NCBI GenBank assembly: GCA_964035575.1
Contig: OZ037913.1
Coordinates: 930,001 to 994,000, forward strand
Source of the DNA: Rhynchopus sp. YZ270_cl-10
Lineage: Eukaryota > Euglenozoa > Diplonemea > Diplonemida > Diplonemidae
DNA length: 64,000 nucleotides
Direction: 5' to 3'
The translations under genes were made by a program, and so were the position numbers. Positions 42,862 through 52,672 of the stretch are shown piece by piece; position 1 is the first letter of the stretch, and every line of letters begins with the position of its first letter. Below the pieces are notes generated by a model. The model saw only the letters and a program-made list of their open reading frames with translations, was not told the origin of the DNA and did no database searches.

Positions 42862-45800
42862 ATGACGCACATCCCAAAACGCATCATTGTCTGCACTGGC
42901 GACGGCCGTGACCGCACTGATGGTGCCTACACCCTACACGGCACTGTCAACAACCTTCCCTTCTGGCGCAAGGCTGAGGACCGCTGGCTGTACTCCAGCC
43001 CAAAGGGATTGTGGACTATTACCGACAAAACGGAGCACTTTGCGACGGGTTGGGGGTATGTGGTATCAGGGCGTCACAACGGGCTTATGCCGCATGAGGT
43101 GAAACGGTGGAAAGGGACTGCAGGGGATGGGTGGCAGCCGCTTGCGAATATGATGGTGACGGAGGCGGCTGCAGTCGCGACCTACTCTGTGCCGGTGATA
43201 ACAGATATTCCAAGCAGTGCGCCTGCCTCCACACCTGCGCGTGCCATTGGTGCCTCAATTGAACAAGCCATTGCCGAAGAAGAAGCAGCAGAAGCTAGAC
43301 GTGAAGAGGAGGAGTCGGAAGCGCTGTATCTTGCAGAGCAGGAGCGGCGCGAGGCGATGCGTGGTGGTGGAGGTGGTGGAGGTGGAGGTAGGGGTGGTGG
43401 TGGTGTAGGGGCAATGAAGGAGACACTCCAGGAGAAGAACGAATCGCTCTCAGTGCTCAAGGATGCGCTCAATGCAGAGCGGTATGTGTTTTTTTTTCTT
43501 TCTAAATCCATGCGAGACAAGCCTTCAAAAAAGAAGTGTGAAACAAAGAAGAAACTTCCCTCACAATCTCCCTTACAATATCTTCCTTTGGCTCCAGAAC
43601 TGTCTTTCAAGTGGCGTTGATACCCAACGCGTCGTCTTGCAGATCATCCTTCAAGCGGTTGCTCAAGGAACTTCTGATCTGTGCTGCCTTCAGGACATCA
43701 CACACTTCGCGCTTCGAACTAGGTAGTGCCATGTTCGCACGTCCGTGGGACATATCCTCTTCTGGAACTGCATCCAGACCAATGTCGTTGTGCGCCTTTC
43801 CGTTGTGTAGAAGACTGTGAATGACGCAAGGCGGTCCGGGTTGAGGTTGGGCTTGGGAAGCCGTTGCGACAGGTGACTCGCAGTCCCATAGCGTTGGTGG
43901 AGAAGGCAGAAAGCAGGGTCCTACATTTTTCTTGGTTGTATAAAAAAACCACGCCGTGGCGATCCTCTGACTTAACTTGCAAGGCTTCTTCTGGGGTGCC
44001 CTTCTGGTGGACTTCCCCTTTCCTTGTCCCTTGGCGAATCCCCTATCTGTCACTGTTATTTGTTGTTTGTGGTAGGGCTGTGAATTTCATGGGGTGGGTG
44101 GGTGTTCACATGACTTCGCCACTCGCCACAACTCTTCACACACATCCCCTGTGTGTGCACTCGTTTTTGTGAAGAGTTGTGAATTGAAATGAATATTTGG
44201 GTCAGTCCATAAACCACCCCCCCCAAAAGGTAACCTGGGGTCCTTATTTTTATTTCATCTGGGTTCTACTGGGACTTTCTCCCCGATTTTTTTTTTAATG
44301 AACTCAGAGTTAAGTTTCTGGGTTCAATAAAAAAAACGACGAGCAAAAAGTCCAATTGGAAATATGATGGATACCCCCCGAGAGCAAAATAAACCAACGG
44401 TAAAAATTGGTACCCTTGGTTTCCTATAGGTTCCTATAGGAAACCTACATTTTCCCATAATTTCCCACACAACTTACTTGACAACAGGATGAAAACAAAT
44501 ACAAAAATGGCAAAAGTGAGTAAAACCGTGCAAGGGGCACTGGACTTTGCTAGGGCTCTGGGGGAAACGCAGTTCTCAGGGGAGAAGACTCGCAAGGAGG
44601 TTCTTGCCTACGCGAAGGCACGCAGTTGTTACCGTAGGGGTTTCCGGGAAGACGTGTGGTTCAAAGCTTTATGGAAAGCGAGAGGAGTATCCCTCATCCT
44701 TCACAGGAAGAACACCACCCGTGGGGGACGCGCGGTCCAACTGTATTTCTGCAGTAACCTGGATGAGTGTGTGGGTGTGCCATCAGAAGGTACGGAGGGG
44801 TGAACAACGCGTATTTACCCCTTACAGCAAGGAGAATGGCAGCGGCGTCGTTGTCCGTGCCTCCAAACACGCGGAAGGCTTGTGCAAAACGTACCTTCTG
44901 ATGGCACACCCACACACTCATCCAGGTTACTGCAGAAATACAGTTGGACCGCGCGTCCCCCACGGGTGGTGTTCTTCCTGTGAAGGATGAGGGATACTCC
45001 TCTCGCTTTCCATAAAGCTTTGAACCACACGTCTTCCCGGAAACCCCTACGGTAACAACTGCGTGCCTTCGCGTAGGCAAGAACCTCCTTGCGAGTCTTC
45101 TCCCCTGAGAACTGCGTTTCCCCCAGAGCCCTAGCAAAGTCCAGTGCCCCTTGCACGGTTTTACTCACTTTTGCCATTTTTGTATTTGTTTTCATCCTGT
45201 TGTCAAGTAAGTTGTGTGGGAAATTATGGGAAAATGTAGGTTTCCTATAGGAACCTATAGGAAACCAAGGGTACCAATTTTTACCGTTGGTTTATTTTGC
45301 TCTCGGGGGGTATCCATCATATTTCCAATTGGACTTTTTGCTCGTCGTTTTTTTTATTGAACCCAGAAACTTAACTCTGAGTTCATTAAAAAAAAAATCG
45401 GGGAGAAAGTCCCAGTAGAACCCAGATGAAATAAAAATAAGGACCCCAGGTTACCTTTTGGGGGGGGTGGTTTATGGACCGTGCCATTTGTATTTTCCTA
45501 GTGGGCACAGCAAAAAACAATAACACATCACACATCACACAGAACACGCTCTGCGACTGCCTCTGCAATCAACGCACCCCTCGTCCAGCAATCCCAGCAT
45601 TGGCGCAAGGCTGCGCAGGAATTGGTTCAGGTTAAGGTACCTAACACCTCTCCCACATCCCCTCCACCCCTCCACCCCTTTACCCCTTTACAACTTCCCT
45701 TTCAACCCCGCAGATCCACATGGAAGCAGAGCTGCAAGAGGTCCGCGAGCTTGCCTCACAACGCGTGCGCGAAAAGGACCGTGTCATCTCCTCTTTGGAG

Positions 45801-46415
45801 GAGGAGTCCAGCAAGGTCCGGCATATAGTGTCTGAGTTGTCGAACGAGCTGACACGCATCCGCAGCGAGGTGAAGGAGGCGCGCGCCAGCGAGCAGCAGA
45901 AGGAGGACAGACTGGCACGCCTGGAGCGCAGCTACGCGAAGGCGAAGCGGTCTCTCGACCACCACGACGCATTGATGCGCCAACAGCAGCAGAGTGAAGC
46001 GGAGATGTCCGAGGCACGCATACAGTCTTGCATGGCCGCTGTCGAGGAGCAGATTTGGGGCGACCACAGCACGACACACATCCACAACAACTACGAGGAG
46101 GAGCGCAGCGCAGACGTCGCAGCACACCACAGCTACGCCGCGAGCACGGCACCCCCCTCGGTCTTCCCGCACGGCGCAGATGTGGAAAGCCTTCTCTGTG
46201 CAGACTTCTGCTACGAACTCGACAACGACCTCCCCTCAGGTGGCAGCACCTCCGCAGACTCAACAAAAAGAGACAACAGACACCGCAAACGTTCGACCCT
46301 TACACCCTCCAACTCCCGAGGCGCGCTTGTCGCAGAACCCGACTGGCCACGTGTCAGCGAAGATGCCGTAGTCAACTCCCTCGCACAGATCATTCGTGGA
46401 AACAGATTGGGATGA
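42862..46415 (+). CDS. W-rich N-terminal domain plus coiled-coil protein
   Basis: Exons 42862-43481, 45543-45636 and 45714-46415; 471 aa. The first join (2-nt phase, CG+A) gives NAERTRSATASA, and the second gives LVQVK-IHMEAEL, both in frame. The N-terminal 100 residues (GAYTLHGTVNNLPFWRK, RWLYSSPKGLWTI, GWGYVVSGRHNGLMP) resemble the short NGxPxYxxxxxxWLYY-type modules common in protists. An Ala/Glu coil, a poly-Gly stretch and then a second coiled coil (LQEVRELASQRVREKDR...) follow. Intron 1 is 2,061 bp, far longer than any other here, and holds a GC-rich remnant and a 1,275-bp palindrome. Intron 2 has a GTACCT donor. The ATG follows CACCTCCAG by 35 nt. Function unknown. Confidence 0.75.
43600..43985 (-). 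other. GC-rich remnant within a long intron
   Basis: About 390 bp of coding-like base composition inside intron 1 of the 42862 gene. All three minus-strand frames stay open for 60-150 codons but none resembles a family I know (one reads RLPKPNLNPDRLASFTVF). Possibly a decayed gene or transposon piece. Confidence 0.3.
44489..44803 (+). CDS. Small ORF in the left palindrome arm
   Basis: 104 aa, Lys/Arg-rich (pattern MAKVSKTVQGALDFARAL..., KARSCYRRGFREDVWFKAL, LYFCSNLDECVGVP). The first 102 residues are identical to the right-arm copy; the last two come from the spacer. Composition is coding-like and unlike the A/T-rich flanks. No family recognised; it could be the 5' part of a longer gene truncated by the inversion. 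Confidence 0.4.
   Translation: MKTNTKMAKVSKTVQGALDFARALGETQFSGEKTRKEVLAYAKARSCYRRGFREDVWFKALWKARGVSLILHRKNTTRGGRAVQLYFCSNLDECVGVPSEGTEG
44815..45195 (-). CDS. Small ORF in the right palindrome arm
   Basis: 126 aa on the minus strand. Residues 1-102 equal those of the left-arm ORF; the end (FCTSLPRVWRHGQRR...) is read from the spacer. The other minus-strand frame (44694-45137) is open through the whole spacer and reads KVRFAQAFRVFGGTDNDAA there. The true frame or splicing at the arm end is therefore unclear. Confidence 0.35.
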   Translation of the reverse strand: MKTNTKMAKVSKTVQGALDFARALGETQFSGEKTRKEVLAYAKARSCYRRGFREDVWFKALWKARGVSLILHRKNTTRGGRAVQLYFCSNLDECVGVPSEGTFCTSLPRVWRHGQRRRCHSPCCKG

Positions 46416-47090
46416 AAAGAAAAGGAGCCATGACGACGTGCTGCTCTTTTTGTTCTATTTTGATTTTTGAAGTGAAAAAAAATCGTTCTGAGGAAGGTGG
46501 CAAAAAAAGCATGATAGTGAGGTTTATCTCATAAACCCATACATCCGGCGTGTCAAAAAACGATACAACGGCGTTAAAAAATCATTTGATATAACGCCCT
46601 ATGTAGGTAGCCCTTTAAGATATGGACGATTTATCAAAAAAAAAATTGGTCAGATCCAGAGGTTGCTTTATTGTCTCAAACCTCTGTCACGTTCTTTTCA
46701 GGGATGAGGCGTGCCCAGGTCTGTATCCTAGCTCCTTTGTTTTAATTTTATTGAAAATAAAGGAGTGATTTTTTAGTGCAAAGTACGAAACAAATGATGC
46801 CATTTGAATCGTTCATCATGCATTAATTTAACAAAAAATTTAAAAAAAATGTGATTGTATTGATATAGACCCCTCTCTCCCCATATAAAACCCTATTCCC
46901 AAAACCCCGTAAAAAAAAAAAGGAAAAGGAGAGAAAAAAAAGTTCGGCATAATATCCGAAATTTTGTTTTTATCGATAATATTTTGATGAGTGTGTGTGT
47001 ACGCGATGCGTTCATTTATCTTTGAAGTTTTGCGAAGCGGACGAACCATTCTCACAAAACGTTTTCTTCTTTTTTTTTTCCTTCTCCAAA

Positions 47091-47130
47091 AAGGTGACTA
47101 TGCACGAGAGGCATTAGGTAGTTCATCTCA
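47091..47130 (+). repeat. Family C stem-loop module (C9)
   Basis: GGTGACTATGCACGAGAGGC then ATTAGGTAGTTCATCT. Here the stem is CTATGC/GCATTAG instead of CTAAGC/GCTTAG, while the ACGAGAG loop is unchanged. Confidence 0.65.
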
Positions 47131-47290
47131 ATTTTTCTTTCTTTTCTTTCTTTGTATTTACCATCTAGAAGAACCGCCATCATAGATCACTAATGGCGTT
47201 TCAAAATTCGATATTCGGAAGCAATTTCAAAATAAAAATTGTTCACCCTCCCCATCCATACCTGTGTTGTGCCTGCTTTTCGTTAGCATT

Positions 47291-47330
47291 CAAGGTGACT
47301 AAGCATGAGAGGCTTAGAAGGTCATCTTAC
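47291..47330 (+). repeat. Family C stem-loop module (C10)
   Basis: AAGGTGACTAAGCATGAGAG then GCTTAGAAGGTCATCTTAC. CTAAGC/GCTTAG stem. Confidence 0.65.
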
Positions 47331-47709
47331 ATTTTTGTTCTTTTTTTTTCTGGTGTGTTTTTTAGAACAGACCCATCCAGACAAAAAAAAGATCTCAAGG
47401 TTTCTATTCGATAACAAAAACTTTCCCTTTTTTGTAACCCTCAAATCTCTGTTTGTTATTTGGAATTTTTTTTTTTGAACCACAACATAGCCTGGGGTTG
47501 GGATCACCACCTCACACACTCTGTTATATTCTATGTGTACTTGTACCCTTTTTTTGCTGCATGGTTCTCCAGAACTAAACGAAATAAAGAAAAAAAAAGC
47601 TCACTTCCCCACCTTTACGATGCCTCTCCGCTTTCCCCTCTGTAATTCGCATAGCGTTTCCACCTATCTCTCAGATATTTTGTACAATAAAAAACACCCC
47701 CCTTCCACA

Positions 47710-48987
47710 ATGTCCGCAAGCGAAGGATGGCCGTACAACGCAAGCACCGGTCTCGTTAAGGGTGATGTTGTGGGGTGCTGTGTTTCAGGTGGGCTCGACT
47801 CGAAGAGCATCGGACACATCCTCGTGAAGGGTGGTGTGGATGTGGTGTGCTTCACAGCAGACCTGGGGCAGCCTGATGAGGTGGACATCAACGACGTGAA
47901 GACGAAGATGGCGCCGACCGGTGTGAAGGAGACTGTCATTGTGGACCTGAAGAAGGAGATGGCGGAGGGCTGCTTTGAGGCCATCATGGCGCAGGCGAAG
48001 TACGACGGCGGATACTGGCAGAGCACCGGGATTGGCAGACACGTCACCGTCCTTGGTCTGGTCAAAGCAATGAAGGAGCGTGGTGTCACTGTCCTTGCCC
48101 ACGGCGCAACAGGACGTGGCAACGACCAGATGCGGTTCGAGCGGTACACCAACGTCATTGCCCCCGAGATGAAGGTCTACGCACCCTGGCGTGACCCCCA
48201 CCTCCTCGTCGAGTTCCCCGGGCGTGTGCAGATGATTGCCTACCTCGCAAAGTTCGGGATCACCCACGAGCTGCCGAAGACCAAGAAGCGCTACTCCACC
48301 GACTCGAACCTTGCAGGTCTCTCCAACGAAGCAGAAGACCTCGAAGCGCTGGACAGCGCTATGACCATTGTCGAGCCTCTCATGGGAGTGTGGCCAAAGG
48401 ACGCACCGAACGAGGCGGAGGAGATCACCCTCCGGTTTGAGCACGGCCGTTGTGTGCAGATGAACGGCAAGGCGGTGACCCCTCTGGAGGCAATCCTCCT
48501 TGCGAACAAGATTGGTGGGCGGAACGGGGTGGGGCTTTCGAATGCGCTTGAAAACCGTTTGCTTGGAACGAAGTCGCGTGGGGTGTACGAGGCACCGGGG
48601 ATGACACTGCTGGGCTTCGCGATGGACGTTGTGTACCAGGGGACACTCGACCGTCGGAGTGCGACGCTTTTCAAGACTCTCTCCCAGCACGTCAGCGACC
48701 AGATGTACGACGGACGTTACTTCGACCCCAGCACGCAGGCAGCACTCACGGCAATCAAGCAGCTTGCACAGGTTGCGACCGGAACTGTGAAGCTGGAGCT
48801 TTACAAAGGCAACATGCACTACCTCGCGCTCACAGACATGCCGCAAACCCTCTACAAGGAGGAGGACTCCAGCATGGAAGCCTCTTCAGGGCTCAACCCC
48901 GTCAGCTCGCAAGGGTTTGCCGAGATTCAAAAGGTAGAGGCCCAGGCTCTTGCAGAGGCTAAGCAGATCCGTCTGTCTCAGTACTAA
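47710..48987 (+). CDS. argG: Argininosuccinate synthase
   Basis: A single exon of 425 aa, close to the usual 400-450 for the family. The start at 47710 is 35 nt after CTCTCAG; an upstream open stretch in the same frame is pyrimidine-rich and looks untranslated. The enzyme joins citrulline and aspartate with ATP to give argininosuccinate in the cytosol. Visible hallmarks: the N-terminal PP-loop CVSGGLDSKS (SGGxDS), the HGATGRGNDQMRFE block, YAPWRDP, the STDSNLAGLSNEAEDLE segment and LENRLLGTKSRGVYEAPG with its citrulline/aspartate contacts. No introns, unlike about half of its neighbours. No other arginine-pathway gene is in the window. Confidence 0.95.
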   Translation: MSASEGWPYNASTGLVKGDVVGCCVSGGLDSKSIGHILVKGGVDVVCFTADLGQPDEVDINDVKTKMAPTGVKETVIVDLKKEMAEGCFEAIMAQAKYDGGYWQSTGIGRHVTVLGLVKAMKERGVTVLAHGATGRGNDQMRFERYTNVIAPEMKVYAPWRDPHLLVEFPGRVQMIAYLAKFGITHELPKTKKRYSTDSNLAGLSNEAEDLEALDSAMTIVEPLMGVWPKDAPNEAEEITLRFEHGRCVQMNGKAVTPLEAILLANKIGGRNGVGLSNALENRLLGTKSRGVYEAPGMTLLGFAMDVVYQGTLDRRSATLFKTLSQHVSDQMYDGRYFDPSTQAALTAIKQLAQVATGTVKLELYKGNMHYLALTDMPQTLYKEEDSSMEASSGLNPVSSQGFAEIQKVEAQALAEAKQIRLSQY

Positions 48988-50366
48988 GGGGGGGTTTTTT
49001 TTTTGCGCTTTTTTTATTGTCTAATTGCAGATCTTCGCATAATTTGACAAAAAAAAAAGGGCGAAAAAATTGACCAATAATTCCCTAAACTTCCAAAAAA
49101 AAGGGAAGCAACGTAATGATGGTCCATTGTTTTATAATTTCGATACGTTGTGTGCTGGGGTAACAGAGCCTTATGTTCCCATTATTAGTTGCATGACATA
49201 ACATAACTTCCCTAAGTATCTCCTTCATTATTTGCACTTTGCTTTAAGGTGAAAGAAGCACGCGAGAGGCTAATTCATCTTATTAGTTTTTCTTTTTCAT
49301 CCCGTCTCTAAAACACTAACTAAGAAAAAAAAACCTTCCCCATTTTTTTTCCCCCCCCATTCTTATCCACCAACACCAGTACGGCAGCTACTACAGCGTC
49401 TTGCTGCAGGTGGGGTCCTCTTTCTCCTTATGTCCCTTTCCCCCCCCCTCCCTATTTCTTATGATGTGGAGTACACTGTAAGTCAACATCCCATCGTCCA
49501 AAAAAAAAATTTTTTTTTTTTCGATTTGGTTTTCCCTAATGGTTTTTTTAACCTCAGGGTGTCCCAAAAGTATCCCCTCCTGTTAACAATTGGTTTGCGG
49601 TGATCGATTCTATATTTCGCTTATTCACATTTTTTTTTTTTTGTGGGTACTGAAGAACTGAAGAACAGGTCCGTTCATTTTTTTTAAAAGATGGGCGTGC
49701 GGGTTGCACATTCATCTCTCAGTTTTTCTTAAAGGTGGCTAAAGCTTCAAAGGCTTAAGGTCGGTACGAACATTTCTTTGTTTTGGTGTTCAGTGCAAAT
49801 AAAGTGTCTCAGTAGAGCTATGTTTTTTTTTGCACTAACAGCTGAACAGCTTCCCCTTTTGTCGCACAGAACGTGCTGCGGGTTGCAGCGACTCAATTCA
49901 AATTTTCCGCTCTTTTTTTAAACCGTTTTTCTCGAGATTCGCGTGTTTCGTATAAATGACAGAACAGAATAGAACTAAAATAAATCGAGATTGCACAACA
50001 AAAGATAGCGGGTTCATTTGCCCAAAAATGCAAAAAAGACCTCACATTTATATAGGAGGCTTCAATTTGCCAGAGTGGACGAAACGTTGATGCAATATTC
50101 TTTAAAAAAAAACTATTTTTTTTAAAAGACCTGATTTTTAACAAAAAAAATAGATCTCTATCCATCACCCCTTTCCCCCTTTTCTCTCTCTGGCTATGGT
50201 GTAGATGGTTTCTGCGCTTTGTTTTCCTGTCCTTTTCCTCTCCCAAGGCTACCAAAACGGCTAGGGTCACGCAAAGACACCCAAAAGACATTCAAAAGAC
50301 ACAACACCTTACTACCCCAGGCTCTAAGGGGGGGTGGTGCGAGGGGGGCACACTGAGTTAGACACA
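48988..50366. other. Intergenic spacer with C and D modules
   Basis: No gene seen. A C-type module at 49244-49285 (AAGCACGCGAGAGGCTAATT), a D-like module at 49690-49722 and a degenerate C at 49731-49770 (GGTGGCTAAAGCTTCAAAGG). The rest is homopolymer-rich A/T sequence. Confidence 0.55.
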
Positions 50367-50473
50367 ATGTCGCAACACACGACGGCTGGGATACACAAGA
50401 TGTCCGCTCCCACCTTCCGCCCAGCACGCACAGACATCCCCAGCGTGCGTTCGGATGTGGTCAAGGAGAAACA
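50367..50473 (+). other. Possible short 5' exon or upstream ORF
   Basis: An ATG-initiated 107-nt stretch (MSQHTTAGIHKMSAPTF...) ends at a good GTATGA donor. Joining it to the CATTTAG acceptor at 50651 would put the thioredoxin-like ORF in the wrong frame, so it is not a simple first exon. It may be an upstream ORF in a 5' UTR or part of a separate gene. Confidence 0.35.
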
Positions 50474-50669
50474 GTATGAGCATATTTTTTTTCTCTCTCT
50501 CCGGATCAGTGCCCCCTACGCCTCCCCCCCGCCCCCCCAGCGTTTTGCACCATCAACTTCACCCATTCATCTGTAATCAACGCGAGGTTCAGATGCATTA
50601 CTTTGGGCTTTCATCTCTCTCCTCTCTCTCTCTCACGCACCCACCATTTAGGACCCCTCCTACTTACCA

Positions 50670-51487
50670 ATGTTTGGCTTTGGTTCAAAGCCAGAGGCCA
50701 CCCCACCACCTTCTGACTTTGCCGACATCCCTAACAGCTACGACTCGAGCAAACGATGTGTGCGTGTAGTGGGGTCGCAATCGGAGTTTGACGAGCTGCA
50801 CAAAACGGCAGCGGCAGACAACCAGATGCTTGTCATGAAGTACGTGAAGAAGGACTGCCCGGCGTGCGCGGTGGTCACCATTGCGGTGGAGAAGCTGTGC
50901 AAGAAGTACGCACACTTCCCATACGTCAAATTCTATGAGGTGACAGAGACCCGCACACCCGACGTCGTGGCAAATCAGGTGGACAAGACACCGCAGGTGG
51001 ACACCTACATGGGGCGTCTCCAACTGACGCAGGAGATGGACGTCTCGCCACCATTACACGTCCGCAAAGAGGCTATGCGGAAGGTAGAAAACATCTCGCA
51101 AATGGAAGAGGTCCGAGGGAACAAGCTTGGGAAGGATGAGATGCAGCGGTTGATGATGAGTGAGTTGGTATGACAATTTCTTTTTTGTGTCAAATACTTT
51201 CAATTCTGTGGACTGAAAGCATATGAATCTAATTTTTTGTGAAACCGGACAAAAAAAAATGCGAGGTGTCTACGTTATCAATTATTCAATTATTCAAAAA
51301 GAGCTGATCCACTACGAAATGACCAACGCTATGAACACAACACCACTCCATTCATCATCATCACACACTCTCTTAACAGACCAAGCCTGCATTCGAAGTC
51401 GGCGAGACGAACCTCATGCAGCTGATAGTGGACTTCAACAAAGACAAGGCGGTGGACTACTTCAAAAACCCATCACCACCTCTTTGA
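50670..51487 (+). CDS. Thioredoxin-fold protein
   Basis: Exons 50670-51167 and 51380-51487, with an intron GTATGA...AACAG (51168-51379); 201 aa. The ATG lies 18 nt after CACCCACCATTTAG. The thioredoxin-like core is at about residues 30-110: VMKYVKKDCPACAVV has the redox pair CPAC in place of the usual CGPC, and VKFYEVTETRTPDVV is the next strand. A helical, charged C-terminal part follows (HVRKEAMRKVENISQMEEV). The second exon adds the short tail TKPAFEVGETNLM... with stop at 51485-51487. Probably a redox-active or phosducin-like cytosolic protein; the fold is supported, the function inferred. Confidence 0.7.
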
Positions 51488-52672
51488 GCACCCACCTATA
51501 CGGGTCTTTGGGGGTAAGGGGGGGAGGGTGGGAGGGTGGGAATACGGGGATGGGAAGGGGTTTTTTTTAAGTACTTTTGCTGCTGCTGTAGCCTCTTTTT
51601 TGTGAAGCGACACTAAAAAAAATGCCGCATTTTCTCGAGGATAACGAAAAAGAATTCCCGAGAGGACACGCCACGAAATGGCCACAAAAAAATGAACCCC
51701 CACTTTTAAATCTAAACACAAGCTGAGGGTCTCACAATGTTCTGGTCACGCACTATGATACACTATCACGAAAGGCTTTGTCATTGTAGTCCCATTTACT
51801 TGATTGATACTGTACAATAACGATGCGTGATGGAGGTGCTCATAGAGGCTGTAGGTTCATCTTATGTAGGTTCCCTTACCCACCTGATCGTCTTCTTTTC
51901 CCTTACGTTCTTATGGGATACCCAAATCTCCTTGCTCTCTGCTGGCTCACTCTCTGTCAGTCAGAAGTCATAAATGATGTCGATGATAAACTTGTCACCG
52001 ACTTTGCGGACGGAAGTCCTCGCTCCACTTCATCCTGCTTGTGGGTCGCCCTCCGCACGTACGAGCGCACTGCGGGTCACTCATCCTTATCAAACAGTAG
52101 TAACATTTAACGGGTTGTTTTTCCCGTAGTAATTGCAGACGTTGAGCCATTCCCGGTGCAGCAAGACCTGTAGTAAGAGCACACGTCGATCTGATGAAGT
52201 CTCAATAAGTCTGTCCTTCTAAGGAGGCCTCGTTCGTTGCTAGGGAGAGTGGCGATGGGTTGCGGGGGTGGAGTGTGTGACCAACTGCTGATATCACCAC
52301 TTGCAGATACACTTTACCTGGTGCATACAGTGGTGCATTTTCCCGCGATGATGGCAGTGAGGTACCTGACGTTTTCAGGTGCCTTTAAGAGTGCGTACCG
52401 CTTGTGTTTTTCCCTCCGAAAACGCGCTTATATGAAATTCCCGAAGCGAAAAATTCCAGGGTCGGAGATTTTAGTAAAACATGGATCACTTAAATACCAG
52501 ACCAAAATCGAGCTTTTCTGTACGGCTTTCTTTTTACCACCGGTGCCTATCCACAACAGAGGTGTTTGCACTCACAATTTATTTACTTTCTCCTTCTCTC
52601 CCTTCCCTCCTTCACACCCCCCTCCAAACAAACTTTCAAACCCCCTCCAGGAGCTCGCTCCCCTCCCCTGAC
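51488..52672. other. Intergenic spacer
   Basis: No gene supported. A weak family A-like trace at 51725-51780 and a C module at 51829-51867 (GATGGAGGTGCTCATAGAGG, TTCATCTTA). 51950-52400 has balanced composition but no sensible ORF. It ends with CCCCCTCCAG at 52650. Confidence 0.5.

Larger units (their letters stand above)
44205..45479. repeat. Near-perfect 1,275-bp palindrome (590-bp arms, 95-bp spacer)
   Basis: The left arm 44205-44794 and right arm 44890-45479 are reverse complements of equal length; I found no mismatch in the parts I compared. The outer ends read GTCCATAAACCACCCCCCCC. Each arm carries the same small ORF pointing inward. No target-site duplication is evident (left flank GGGTCA, right flank CGTGCC). 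It lies inside an intron of a host gene. It may be a fold-back element, a recent inverted duplication, or an assembly artefact. Confidence 0.85.
46416..47709. other. Intergenic spacer with C and D modules
   Basis: No gene seen. D-like module at 46988-47025; C modules at 47091-47130 (GACTATGCACGAGAGGCAT, TAGG) and 47291-47330 (GACTAAGCATGAGAGGCTTA). A CCACCTATCTCTCAG acceptor-like site ends at 47674. Confidence 0.6.

Noticed and set aside
43607-44053. Minus-strand gene of about 148 codons within the long intron
   Set aside because: All minus frames are partly open, none shows a family motif, and it lies in an intron; kept only as an unidentified remnant.
47533-47709. N-terminal extension of argininosuccinate synthase
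   Set aside because: The upstream frame is pyrimidine-rich and contains the CTCTCAG acceptor-like site; family length fits the 47710 start.
51823-52110. 95-codon + strand ORF
   Set aside because: It begins in a family C repeat, with no domain, splice or codon evidence.
52186-52225. C/D-box snoRNA suggested by CTGATGAAG
   Set aside because: A single box C-like motif, with no convincing box D or terminal stem at the right distance.
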